From assembly GCF_040729435.1 (NCBI RefSeq), contig NZ_CP160398.1:4755001-4819000 (forward strand): a DNA stretch of 64,000 nt, read 5' to 3'. The notes beneath the pieces are model-generated. The model saw only the letters and a program-made list of their open reading frames with translations. It had not been told where the DNA came from and did no database searches. Position 1 is the stretch's first letter, and every line of letters starts with the position of its first letter. This document shows positions 42,636 through 50,694 of the stretch, in pieces. This DNA is from Pseudomonas sp. HOU2. GTDB lineage: Bacteria > Pseudomonadota > Gammaproteobacteria > Pseudomonadales > Pseudomonadaceae. The position numbers and the translations under genes were made by a program.

Positions 42636-43790
42636 TTACTCCCCTTTGCCGCCAGCGGCTTTGTCAGCTGCTTGAGCGGGGGCCGGGTTCTTGGCTACGT
42701 TGGTCGCTTCGGTCGGATTGACCTGAACACCTGGGCGAACGTACTGCAGACCTTCGGTGATCAGACGATCGCCGGCTTTCAGGCCATCCTCGATCAGCCA
42801 CTGGCTGCCGACGGTACGGCTGGCCTTGAGCTGACGCAGTTCAACCTTGTTGTCCGCGCCGACAACCAGCGCGGTCGGCGTACCTTTGAGGTCGCGGGTC
42901 ACGCCTTGCTGCGGCGCCAGAATGGCCGCGGCGTTGACGCCGGCCTGCAACTGGGCACGGACGAACATGCCTGGCAGCAGGGTGTGATCCGGGTTCGGGA
43001 ACACGGCGCGCAAGGTCACGGAACCGGTAGTCGGATCCACCGATACTTCGGAGAATTCCAGCTTGCCGTCGAGCTTGTACTGGCTGCCGTCTTCCAGGGT
43101 CAGCTTGACCGCTGCCGAGTTGTCGCCGGCCTTCTGCAGACGACCGCTTTCCAGCTCGCGGCGCAGTTCGAGCAGTTCAACCGAGGACTGGGTGACGTCG
43201 ACGTAGATCGGGTCCAGTTGCTGGATCGTCGCCATCGCGTCGGCCTGACCATTGCTGACCAGCGCGCCTTCGGTCACCGAAGAACGGCCAATGCGGCCGG
43301 AGATCGGCGCGTAGACCTTGGTGTATTTCACGTTGATCTGCGCGCTCTGAAGCGACGCTTCCGATTCCATGCGATTGGCGACGGCGGTGTCGAATTCCTG
43401 GCGGCTCACGGCCTGCTCATCGACCAGTTGCTTGTAGCGGTCGGAGATCGACTTGGTCGAACGCAGGTTGGCCTCAGCGCTTTTCAGGGTCGCTTCATAG
43501 ACTGCCGGATCGATCTGATACAGCTGCTGGCCGGCTTTGACGTCGCCGCCTTCCTTGAACAGACGCTTGAGAATGATGCCGTTGACCTGTGGTCGAACTT
43601 CAGCGATGCGGTACGCACTGGTGCGGCCCGGCAGTTCCGACGTGAGGGTGAACGCTTGTGGTTGCAGGGTGACGACGCCGACCTGAGGAGGCGGAGCGGC
43701 TGGAGCCGCTTCTTCCTTTTTACATCCGCTGAGCAGCGATGCCAGGGCGACGGCAGTGACCAGAGCGGTAACAGCTGGCTTGAATTGCAT
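42636..43790 (-). CDS. ttgA: RND efflux periplasmic adaptor TtgA/EmhA
   Basis: This membrane-fusion lipoprotein has 384 residues, as in TtgA. The lipobox is LLSGC (cysteine at 23). The order is beta-barrel, lipoyl and hairpin domains typical of HlyD-like adaptors: PQVNGIILKRLFKEGGDVKAG marks the first lipoyl half and YAPISGRIGRSSVTEGALV the second. The start at 43790 (MQFKPAVTALV) gives a correct signal peptide; the 12-residue upstream extension is discarded. It is the first gene of ttgABC, 92 bp from the TtgR operator. Confidence 0.95.
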   Translation of the reverse strand: MQFKPAVTALVTAVALASLLSGCKKEEAAPAAPPPQVGVVTLQPQAFTLTSELPGRTSAYRIAEVRPQVNGIILKRLFKEGGDVKAGQQLYQIDPAVYEATLKSAEANLRSTKSISDRYKQLVDEQAVSRQEFDTAVANRMESEASLQSAQINVKYTKVYAPISGRIGRSSVTEGALVSNGQADAMATIQQLDPIYVDVTQSSVELLELRRELESGRLQKAGDNSAAVKLTLEDGSQYKLDGKLEFSEVSVDPTTGSVTLRAVFPNPDHTLLPGMFVRAQLQAGVNAAAILAPQQGVTRDLKGTPTALVVGADNKVELRQLKASRTVGSQWLIEDGLKAGDRLITEGLQYVRPGVQVNPTEATNVAKNPAPAQAADKAAGGKGE

Positions 43791-43881
43791 GAAGATCCTC
43801 GGGTCAGGCGCGCACATTGCGCACAAGAAGTGTGAAAGGGTAAAAAAATCGGGTCGAGTGGATAAGTAGCTTGCTAAGGAA

Positions 43882-43911
43882 TATACTTACGTTCATGGTT
43901 GTTTGTAAATA
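43882..43911. promoter_or_regulatory. TtgR-type operator in the ttgA-ttgR intergenic region
   Basis: Read on the minus strand, TATTTACAAACAACCATGAA followed by CGTAAGTATA is almost identical to the P. putida TtgR operator as I remember it. It lies between the divergent ttgA and ttgR starts (267-bp spacer). Repression of both genes, relieved by aromatic effectors or antibiotics, is expected. Confidence 0.85.
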
Positions 43912-44057
43912 GCTTGGCGTCGTACCCACCCTGTTACAAAATGCGTCGCAAGGTTTGAAATTGTAGGCCGGGGAGCTGATTCGTGAGAGATCAGCCCCCT
44001 CTTTATTCAGCGGATATTCAGCCATCCCTGAAACATCCCGTTTGAGGTTTTACTGCC

Positions 44058-44690
44058 ATGGTCCGTCGTACCAAAGAGGAAGCTCAGGAAACGCGCAGCC
44101 AGATTCTCGAAGCGGCCGAGAAAGCGTTTTATGAAAGGGGCGTGGCCCGCACGACCCTGGCGGATATCGCGACAATGGCCGGCGTCACGCGCGGGGCCAT
44201 CTATTGGCATTTCAGCAACAAGGCTGATCTGGTGCAGGCGATGCTCGACAGCCTGCATGAACCGCTGGATGAATTGGCCAAGGCCAGCGAGAGCGAGGAT
44301 GAACTCGACCCGTTGGGGTGCATGCGCAAGCTGTTGATCCATCTGTTCCATCAGGTAGCCCTGGATCCGAAGACCCGTCGCATCAACGAGATTCTGTTTC
44401 ATAAGTGCGAATTCACCGATGAAATGTGCGATCTGCGCCAGCAGCGCCGCACGGCCAGTCTCGATTGCAACCTGCGCATCGGCCTGACCCTGCGTAATGC
44501 GGTCAATCGCGGCCAGTTGCCGGAAGATCTCGACACTGCCCGGGCGGCCATCAGCATTCATGCGTATATCGATGGCCTCCTGTATGGATGGCTGTTGGCG
44601 CCGGACAGCTTTCAATTGCATGCCGAAGCCGAGCGCTGGGTCGATACAGGGCTGGATATGCTGCGCCTGAGCCCCAGTCTGCGCAAATGA
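44058..44690 (+). CDS. ttgR: TetR-family repressor TtgR/EmhR
   Basis: This repressor has 210 residues. The N-terminal helix-turn-helix (residues 10-57) reads [20 protein letters not shown], and the opening [13 protein letters not shown] and closing [13 protein letters not shown] are the same as in TtgR. The ligand domain keeps [16 protein letters not shown], near the drug pocket. It represses ttgABC and itself at the operator at 43882. It is divergent from ttgA and ends in a hairpin terminator. Confidence 0.95.
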   Translation: MVRRTKEEAQETRSQILEAAEKAFYERGVARTTLADIATMAGVTRGAIYWHFSNKADLVQAMLDSLHEPLDELAKASESEDELDPLGCMRKLLIHLFHQVALDPKTRRINEILFHKCEFTDEMCDLRQQRRTASLDCNLRIGLTLRNAVNRGQLPEDLDTARAAISIHAYIDGLLYGWLLAPDSFQLHAEAERWVDTGLDMLRLSPSLRK

Positions 44691-45034
44691 AACAAAATGC
44701 GTAATTGAATCTATCCGTGTCAAGACTTGAAGCGGGGAAATGTCCCTGCTTCAAGACTTTCTGTAATGGGGTGCTTTTATATACGTACGTCGGCCGGGTT
44801 GATAGGTAGCGAGCTACGTATTTTGTAGGGGTTTTGTGTCGACTGTGTGAATGAGTGTTAACGCTCGGGCTAAAAGGGCGCCGAGCAGCCGATACGCACC
44901 AACCGGTCCGTTTTGTTTCTGTGTCCCCTGTGCCCGATTTTTACCACTGGGCTGCGTCACTTCCGATGGGCTGGAGCCACGGTGGTGAGTTGCCTTGCGC
45001 CTTTACCGTTACTGCATGAGGGGGTAACTCTCTA
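44691..45034. other. Intergenic region between ttgR and the A+T-rich orphan
   Basis: This 344-bp stretch separates two converging genes. It contains the ttgR terminator and, further on, sequence without a recognisable gene, RNA or repeat. A short palindrome TACGTACGTA-like segment lies near 44781-44790. Confidence 0.5.
44726..44755 (+). terminator. Hairpin terminator after ttgR
   Basis: CTTGAAGCGGGGA and TCCCTGCTTCAAG pair over 13 bp with one G-T wobble, loop AATG, followed by ACTTTCTG. The T-tract is weak but the stem is strong. Confidence 0.75.
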
Positions 45035-45484
45035 TCAGTCCGATGGCGTCATAAATGCGACCATCTTATTACTGTAAGGATAAACCGGGTTTTCATTTGC
45101 CAATAATGCGTCGCAGGTGATGGGTTCGGCGCCAATAGAGAAAGCATTTTTATCCCAGAAGAGTTCGAATTTTGGAGCCCGGTGCCCCGCCATTTTCCTG
45201 TAGCAATAACTGAGCGAGGTGTCGAACTGTACTTTCTGTTTGTAGTTGGTGTAACAGACGTAAGTGCTGAATATCTCTTTTTTGATATCGTAATCAATAA
45301 CAATGTCCTGCTTCAGATGAGGATCTCCCTCAAACATCATAAAGACGGTCTGGTAAGGAAGGATCTTATCGATAGGGGTCAAGGGTGGGTGCTTTGGAGA
45401 GGAATCATCAAGCCAGAAAGTAGAGTCCGTGGCATTGGTGATTTGCAGGAGAAATGTAAGTTTATTTGGGTCTATATTGTTCAT
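45035..45484 (-). CDS. A+T-rich orphan protein of unknown function
   Basis: This protein has 149 residues and no family I recognise. It starts MNNIDPNKLTFLLQITNATD and looks like a soluble beta-rich protein with many aromatic residues (SYCYRKMAG, FELFWDKNAF). There is no signal peptide. The ATG at 45484 is preceded by AAGGATATATAAAA, a good ribosome site; a longer frame to 45538 lacks one. The base composition is far more A+T-rich than the efflux and xenB genes on either side, pointing to horizontal acquisition. The 'NxT...' start and strand pattern recall small secreted or immunity-type proteins, but I make no functional claim. Confidence 0.7.
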   Translation of the reverse strand: MNNIDPNKLTFLLQITNATDSTFWLDDSSPKHPPLTPIDKILPYQTVFMMFEGDPHLKQDIVIDYDIKKEIFSTYVCYTNYKQKVQFDTSLSYCYRKMAGHRAPKFELFWDKNAFSIGAEPITCDALLANENPVYPYSNKMVAFMTPSD

Positions 45485-45596
45485 TTTTATATATCCTTGC
45501 TTGATTAAGTTGGTTGATGTGCAAGTGGTAAATTGCAAGGCGAAGCTTAGGTTTATATTCTTTCTAAGGCGAATCTTTAAATGTGTGCAAATAAAA

Positions 45597-45624
45597 AAGC
45601 CCTGACTCTTTCGAGGCAGGGCTT
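45597..45624. terminator. Intrinsic terminator after xenB
   Basis: AAGCCCTG and CAGGGCTT pair around a 12-base loop; on the minus strand the stem runs into TTTTTT. It lies 20 bp beyond the xenB stop. Confidence 0.85.
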
Positions 45625-45643
45625 ACTTGTTGGTTGATGTTTT

Positions 45644-46693
45644 TTACAGCGCTGGATAATCGATATAGCCGACCGGGCCTTTGCCGTAGAACAGTTCAGG
45701 ACGCGCATCGTTGAGCGGTGCATCGGCCTTCAGGCGGGCCGGCAGATCCGGGTTGGCAATGAACGGTACGCCGAACGCCACCGCGTCTGCCTTGCCTTCA
45801 GCCAGCCAGGCATTGGCGCTGTCCTTGGTGAAGCGTTCGTTGGCGATGTACGCACCACCGAAGGCTTCTTTCAATTGTGGGCCGAGGCTGTCGGCGCCTT
45901 CTTTCTCACGGGAGCAGATGAAGGCGATGCCGCGCTTGCCCAGCTCGCGAGCCACATAAGTGAAGGTCTCGGCCAGATTGTCGTCGCCCATGTCGTGGGA
46001 GTCGGCGCGGGGTGCCAGGTGCACGCCGACACGGCCGGCGCCCCAGACGTCGATCGCCGCGTCAGTCACTTCCAGCAGCAGACGTGCACGGTTCTCCAGG
46101 GAGCCGCCGTAGTTGTCGGTGCGCTGGTTGGTGCTGCTTTGCAGGAACTGGTCGAGCAGGTAACCGTTGGCGCCATGGATTTCCACACCGTCGAAGCCGG
46201 CGGCTTTGGCGTTTTCGGCACCGGTGCGGTAGGCCTCGACGATCTCGGCGATTTCAGCGGTTTCCAGAGCGCGCGGGGTCGGATAGTCGGCCAATGGGCG
46301 CACCAGACTGACGTGACCCTTAGGCTGGATGGCGCTCGGCGCGACCGGAGTTTCGCCATTGAGGTACGACGGGTGCGAGATGCGGCCGACGTGCCACAGT
46401 TGCAGAACGATCTTGCCGCCGGCCGCATGCACCGCTTTGGTTACGTTGGTCCAGCCGCGCACCTGGTCGTTGGACCAGATGCCCGGAGTGTCAGGGTAAC
46501 CGACGCCCATCGGGGTGACCGAAGTAGCTTCGGACAGGATCAGGCCGGCAGAGGCGCGTTGCACGTAGTACTCGGCCATCAGGGCGTTCGGTACGCGGCC
46601 TTCATCAGCGCGGCAGCGGGTCAGCGGGGCCATGATGATGCGGTTGGACAGCTCGAGGTCGCCCAGTTTGATCGGATCGAAAATAGTTGCCAT
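45644..46693 (-). CDS. xenB: Old yellow enzyme family ene reductase XenB
   Basis: This FMN-dependent oxidoreductase has 349 residues, the same length and nearly the same sequence I recall for xenobiotic reductase B of P. fluorescens I-C. Key elements are MAPLTRCRADEGRVPNALMA (24-43), the active-site HGANGYLLDQFL (near 176-187) and the C-terminal FMN-binding FGVPFIANPDLP. XenB reduces nitrate esters, nitroaromatics and activated alkenes with NADPH. It is the third gene of an arsR-MFS-xenB operon, 30 bp after the MFS gene. Confidence 0.95.
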   Translation of the reverse strand: MATIFDPIKLGDLELSNRIIMAPLTRCRADEGRVPNALMAEYYVQRASAGLILSEATSVTPMGVGYPDTPGIWSNDQVRGWTNVTKAVHAAGGKIVLQLWHVGRISHPSYLNGETPVAPSAIQPKGHVSLVRPLADYPTPRALETAEIAEIVEAYRTGAENAKAAGFDGVEIHGANGYLLDQFLQSSTNQRTDNYGGSLENRARLLLEVTDAAIDVWGAGRVGVHLAPRADSHDMGDDNLAETFTYVARELGKRGIAFICSREKEGADSLGPQLKEAFGGAYIANERFTKDSANAWLAEGKADAVAFGVPFIANPDLPARLKADAPLNDARPELFYGKGPVGYIDYPAL

Positions 46694-46723
46694 GTGTACA
46701 ACCCTCGTCAGTGAAGTGGTTAA

Positions 46724-47890
46724 TCAGTGGGTAGCAGGGGCCAGGCCGGCATCGCCGTTCTGACGGAAAGTGATCAGGGTCACCAGCAGCGCGAGTACCG
46801 CCAGGGCTGCTGCGGCCAGGGGCACGCTGGTCAGGCCGAAACCGTGGGCGATGACGCTGCCACCGACCCAGGCGCCCAGGGCGTTGCCGATGTTGAAAGC
46901 GCCGATGTTCAGGGTCGACACCAGGTTCGGTGCGGCCTTGCCGAAGGTCACCACGTTGACTTGCAGCGCCGGGACGGCGGCAAAGGAGGCGGTGGCCCAG
47001 AGGAACAGGGTGATCTCCGTCGGGATCAGCGCAACGCTGGTCCAGCTCAGTACGGTGGAGACCACCGCCATCGCCACGAACACGCCGATCAGGGTCGCGC
47101 CGAGACGCTTGTCCGCCAATTTGCCGCCGATGATGTTGCCCACCGTCAGGCCGAGGCCGATCAGCAGCAGGGTCCAGGTCACGCCTTTTGGCGAGACGCC
47201 GGTGACGTCACCGAGCAGCGGTGCGACATAGGTGAAGAGGGTGAACATCGACGCGGCGAACAGCGCGGTCATGCTCAGCGACAGCCAGATGCCGGCGCCT
47301 TTGAGGGCGGCGAGTTCGGCGCGCATGTCGAGTTTTTCCTCGTCACGCTTGGCCGGCAGGAAGCGGATCAGACCGATCAGCGCTACCACACCGATCACGG
47401 TCACCGCCCAGAAAGTCGAACGCCAGCCGGCTTCCTGACCCAGCGCCGTACCCAGCGGTACACCGAGGACGTTGGCCAGGGTCAGGCCGGTGAACATCAG
47501 CGCCACGGCGGATGCACGCTTGTTCGGCGCCACCAGCCCGGCAGCTACCACAGAACCGATACCGAAGAACGCACCGTGGCACAGCGCGGTGACGACACGG
47601 GCAAACATCAGCACGTTGTAGTCACTGGCGATGGCGCACAGCAGGTTACCGACGATGAAAATCCCCATCAGCGCTACCAGTGCAGCCTTGCGCGGCAGTT
47701 TTGCGGTGGCCAGTGCCATGAACGGCGCACCGATGGCCACGCCCAGGGCGTAACCGGTCACCAGCCAGCCAGCGCCGGGGATCGACACACCAAGGTCGGC
47801 CGCCACATCGGGCAGCAGGCCCATGATGACGAACTCGGTGGTGCCGATGGCGAAGGCGCTCAAGGCCAGAATGAGTAGCGAGAGGGGCAT
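46724..47890 (-). CDS. MFS transporter, DHA1 (AraJ-like) family
   Basis: This inner-membrane drug:proton antiporter-type protein has 388 residues and twelve helices. It starts MPLSLLILALSAFAIGTTEFVIMGLLP, a hallmark of the AraJ/YdhP branch, and has the motif C-like GLTLANVLGVPLGTALGQ in helix 5. The start at 47890 is chosen for that family start; a 31-residue extension to 47983 overlaps arsR and is discarded. It lies 5 bp after the ArsR gene, which probably represses it. The substrate is unknown, possibly an electrophile or aromatic linked to XenB. Confidence 0.9.
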   Translation of the reverse strand: MPLSLLILALSAFAIGTTEFVIMGLLPDVAADLGVSIPGAGWLVTGYALGVAIGAPFMALATAKLPRKAALVALMGIFIVGNLLCAIASDYNVLMFARVVTALCHGAFFGIGSVVAAGLVAPNKRASAVALMFTGLTLANVLGVPLGTALGQEAGWRSTFWAVTVIGVVALIGLIRFLPAKRDEEKLDMRAELAALKGAGIWLSLSMTALFAASMFTLFTYVAPLLGDVTGVSPKGVTWTLLLIGLGLTVGNIIGGKLADKRLGATLIGVFVAMAVVSTVLSWTSVALIPTEITLFLWATASFAAVPALQVNVVTFGKAAPNLVSTLNIGAFNIGNALGAWVGGSVIAHGFGLTSVPLAAAALAVLALLVTLITFRQNGDAGLAPATH

Positions 47891-47895
47891 TTGAG

Positions 47896-48216
47896 TCAAT
47901 TCCTTGTGGGAGCGCTGAGCTCTTTGACGATGGCGTCGAGGAACGCCTGGATCACGTCCTCGTTGCGTTTGAAGAAGTGCCACTGGCCGGCTTTCTGGCT
48001 GCTGATCAAACCTGCACGCTGCAGGGTTGCCAGGTGGGCGGAGACGGTCGACTGCGACAGGCCGCAGCGTTGATCGATCTGCCCGGCGCAGATGCCGTAC
48101 TCGTGGTTGTGAATCTGCTCAGGAAACTGGGCTTTGGGGTCTTTCAGCCAGATGAGAATGTCTCGCCGTACTGGGTGTGCCAGGGCTTTTATTATTTCGT
48201 CGAGGTCGAGGTTCAT
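47896..48216 (-). CDS. ArsR-family helix-turn-helix repressor
   Basis: This regulator has 106 residues. A winged helix-turn-helix lies in the middle (CGLSQSTVSAHLATLQRAGL, about 56-75), preceded by ALAHPVRRDILIWLKD. Two cysteines (in GICAGQIDQRCGLS) could sense an electrophile or metal; the canonical ArsR metal motif ELCVCD is absent. The start at 48216 gives the standard domain; a 33-residue extension runs across the promoter and is discarded. It heads the MFS-xenB operon and has dyad operators directly upstream. Confidence 0.88.
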   Translation of the reverse strand: MNLDLDEIIKALAHPVRRDILIWLKDPKAQFPEQIHNHEYGICAGQIDQRCGLSQSTVSAHLATLQRAGLISSQKAGQWHFFKRNEDVIQAFLDAIVKELSAPTRN

Positions 48217-48237
48217 GGCTTTATGCTCGTGATCTGT

Positions 48238-48341
48238 AGCGCTATATCGCGATGAGGCAAACTTTAAATCGGTATTTCGCGATATACCAATATGAATTTG
48301 ATCTGACGACCGCATAAATCGGTATATCGGGTTATAACGAT
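48238..48341. promoter_or_regulatory. Three related dyad elements upstream of the ArsR gene
   Basis: GGTATTTCGCGATATACC (48271-48288) is a palindrome with one mismatched base pair. Related sequences are GCTATATCGCGATGAGG (48241-48257) and GGTATATCGGGTTATAAC (48321-48338). Their regular spacing upstream of the arsR-MFS-xenB operon and of acpH suggests operators for the ArsR-type repressor. Confidence 0.65.
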
Positions 48342-48385
48342 ACGTGTGGTGTAACGATGAAAGCGCGCAGTGCTAAGCTGCGCCC

Positions 48386-49276
48386 ATGAACTATCTCGCA
48401 CATTTACACCTCGGAGGCCAGCGCCCCGAGCAATTACTCGGCAGTCTGTATGGCGATTTCGTCAAAGGACGCCTGCAAGGGCAGTTTGCGCCGCCGATTG
48501 AAGCGGCGATTCAGCTGCATCGGCGCATTGATGTGTTCACCGATCGCCACCCGTTGGTGGACATCGCCCTCGGGCGTTTCACCGCGACCCGGCGGCGTTA
48601 TGCCGGGATCGTCCTCGACGTGTTTTTCGACCATTGTCTGGCGCGGGACTGGACGCTGTACGCCGATCAACCGCTGGAGCAGTTCACCCGTGACGTGTAC
48701 CGGGTGCTGTCGAATGAGCGGCAATTGCCCGAACGCCTGGCGCAAATCGCGCCGCACATGGTTGCCAATGACTGGCTGGGTTCGTATCAGGAGTTTGAAG
48801 TGCTGGAGCAGGTGCTGCGCGGGATCTCGCGGCGTCTGACGCGGCCTGAGGAGCTGGCGGGGGCGATGCAGGAATTGCGGCGGTTGTATGAGCCGCTGAG
48901 TGAGGATTTCGCGTTGTTCTACCCGCAATTGCAAGACTTCGCACAATCCTCAACAGCTCCCACAGGGGCCGGCGGTGATTTTAGCGGTTGTATTTCAGGC
49001 GGCGATGGCCGGGCGCATCGGGTTTTTCTGCTTTTCCAGAATCGCGCCAAACAACGCCTTCTGCACCGCCTGCTGCGCGTCGAATGCCAGCGCCGCACGC
49101 TCGCGATCCTGACAGGCGATCGGCTTGAGCAGGTGCACTTCGACATCGCCGCAATCATGGCTGAACAGCCGCATCAGGTGCGACAACAGATCATCGTCGC
49201 CAATGAACGGTGCCAGCGTGTCGATCTCGCCATCGCGCAGATAACGGATCGCCACCGGTTGCAGCATCACCTCTGA
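48386..49276 (+). CDS. acpH: Acyl carrier protein phosphodiesterase AcpH with aberrant C-terminal extension
   Basis: The first ~190 residues are a normal AcpH (MNYLAHLHLGGQRPEQLLGS, LHRRIDVFTDRHP with the HD-like metal residues, VFFDHCLARDW), which removes the 4'-phosphopantetheine arm from ACP. E. coli AcpH is 193 residues; here the frame continues to 296. The extension begins at a REP-like remnant (CAGCTCCCACAGGGG, 48955-48969) and then runs 282 bp antisense through olsA. The extra part has no sense of its own, so loss of the original stop is the likely cause. Whether the tail is tolerated or clipped is unknown. Confidence 0.82.
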   Translation: MNYLAHLHLGGQRPEQLLGSLYGDFVKGRLQGQFAPPIEAAIQLHRRIDVFTDRHPLVDIALGRFTATRRRYAGIVLDVFFDHCLARDWTLYADQPLEQFTRDVYRVLSNERQLPERLAQIAPHMVANDWLGSYQEFEVLEQVLRGISRRLTRPEELAGAMQELRRLYEPLSEDFALFYPQLQDFAQSSTAPTGAGGDFSGCISGGDGRAHRVFLLFQNRAKQRLLHRLLRVECQRRTLAILTGDRLEQVHFDIAAIMAEQPHQVRQQIIVANERCQRVDLAIAQITDRHRLQHHL

Positions 49277-49786
49277 ATCAATCGCCGCCGACAGCAGGCG
49301 ACCATGAAAGGTGCGCAGCGAGCGGCCATCGGTGGTGGTGCCTTCCGGGAACATCAGCAGCGGATGCTGCGTCTGCAAATGGCGGGTCATCTGTTTGCGG
49401 ATCAACTGGCTGTCACCCGAGCCGCGACGGATGAACAGACTGCCAGCCTTGGCCGCCAGCCAACCCGCCACCGGCCAGGTGCGCACTTCGGCCTTGGACA
49501 GAAACGACTGCGGCGTGAGCATGCCCAGCAGCGGAATGTCAGTCCATGACACATGATTGCTGACCCACAGCATCGGCTGCTTCGGCAATTCGCCATGCAC
49601 AGTCACGCGAAAGGGCAGGGCATGGCTCAGGCGCGCCATGAAAAACCGCGACCAGCGCTGTCGACGTTGCATCGAATGCGCCAGGCCCAGGCGTTCGAAC
49701 ACGCCGAAGACGCTGGCCATGGTCAGGCCCAGCGCCACCACCAGCAGCACCCGCGCGATCCGCGCGTACACCCGCAACCGGCTCAT
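48995..49786 (-). CDS. olsA: Lysophospholipid acyltransferase, ornithine-lipid synthesis OlsA
   Basis: This membrane-bound PlsC-type O-acyltransferase has 263 residues. The acyltransferase motif NHVSWTD (HX4D) lies near residue 80 and FPEGTTTDG near 154, after an N-terminal hydrophobic anchor (VLLVVALGLTMASVFGVF). Next to olsB it most likely acylates lyso-ornithine lipid. The start ATG overlaps the olsB stop by one base (TGATG), so it is translationally coupled. A 100-residue upstream extension in the same frame is a shadow of olsB. Its 3' end is overlapped antisense by the acpH tail. Confidence 0.88.
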   Translation of the reverse strand: MSRLRVYARIARVLLVVALGLTMASVFGVFERLGLAHSMQRRQRWSRFFMARLSHALPFRVTVHGELPKQPMLWVSNHVSWTDIPLLGMLTPQSFLSKAEVRTWPVAGWLAAKAGSLFIRRGSGDSQLIRKQMTRHLQTQHPLLMFPEGTTTDGRSLRTFHGRLLSAAIDSEVMLQPVAIRYLRDGEIDTLAPFIGDDDLLSHLMRLFSHDCGDVEVHLLKPIACQDRERAALAFDAQQAVQKALFGAILEKQKNPMRPAIAA

Positions 49787-50541
49787 CACACGGCCGCCTT
49801 GAAGTGCTTGGCGTAGCGCGGGCAGAGTTCGTCGCGCTTGAGCAGGATGAACACATCGGCGACCTGGAAGTCTTCGTCCCAGCATGGCTCGCCGCAGATC
49901 TTCGCACCCAGACGCATGTAGGCCTTGAGCAGCGGCGGCATCTCGGCGATCACGTTCGACGGGATATCCAGCGACGGCAACGGATTTTTCGGTTCGGCGC
50001 GCAAATGTTCGGTGCACAGATAACGTTCGCGCAGACGCTGCATGATCGCGTGGGCCTGCACGCCGCCGTCCTGCATTGGAATGCTCGCGCAACCCATCAG
50101 GTAGCTGTAGCCGCCCTGATTCAGCACTTCGGCCAGTTCACCCCACAGCACGGCGATGGTGCCGCCGTTGCGGTAGGCCGGGTCGACGCAGGTGCGGCCG
50201 ATTTCGAGAATCGGGCCTTGCAGATGCGCCAGGCCATGCAGGCTGAATTCTTCTTCACTGTAGAACTTGCCCAGGCTGCTGGCGGCGGTGTGATCGAGCA
50301 AACGGGTGGTGGCGACCAGACGCCCGGTGTTCAGGTCACGCACGCCGATGTGGCTGCAGTGAACATCATAGTCATCCATGTCCAGACCCAGTTCCGCGCC
50401 TTTCAGCTTGGCGTTGAACTCGCCGCTGAATACGCTGAAGCGCAAGGCCTGGGCTTGCTGCAAGGCCTCGGCGCCGATCAGGCGTTCGGCTTGCAGGCGG
50501 CGTTCATTGCCGGTGTCGCTGATGCGGGCGATCTGAGTCAT
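49786..50541 (-). CDS. olsB: L-ornithine N(alpha)-acyltransferase OlsB
   Basis: This GNAT-like acyltransferase has 251 residues and makes lyso-ornithine lipid from ornithine and 3-hydroxyacyl-ACP. Family features are [14 protein letters not shown] (about 32-45), [17 protein letters not shown] (near 112-128) and [13 protein letters not shown]. It is the first gene of olsBA. In pseudomonads these phosphorus-free lipids replace phospholipids under phosphate limitation, but no clear Pho box was found in the short upstream region (50542-50694). Confidence 0.9.
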   Translation of the reverse strand: MTQIARISDTGNERRLQAERLIGAEALQQAQALRFSVFSGEFNAKLKGAELGLDMDDYDVHCSHIGVRDLNTGRLVATTRLLDHTAASSLGKFYSEEEFSLHGLAHLQGPILEIGRTCVDPAYRNGGTIAVLWGELAEVLNQGGYSYLMGCASIPMQDGGVQAHAIMQRLRERYLCTEHLRAEPKNPLPSLDIPSNVIAEMPPLLKAYMRLGAKICGEPCWDEDFQVADVFILLKRDELCPRYAKHFKAAV

Positions 50542-50694
50542 TTGAATCTCCGTACGGGCCTTGAACCCGTCGTGGGTTGCAGCCGATCGACTTTCTTTAT
50601 GCAGCCATGTTGTGCAAAGTCAGGCTATGTAGCCCCGGTGTCATCGCCATGAACGTTTGGTGATGCTTGTATGACAGCCCACAAGGAGCCTCTT

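Noticed and set aside
44691..45034. Possible tRNA or small RNA in the spacer after ttgR
   Set aside because: I could not fold a cloverleaf or find a promoter/terminator pair; only the ttgR hairpin is convincing.
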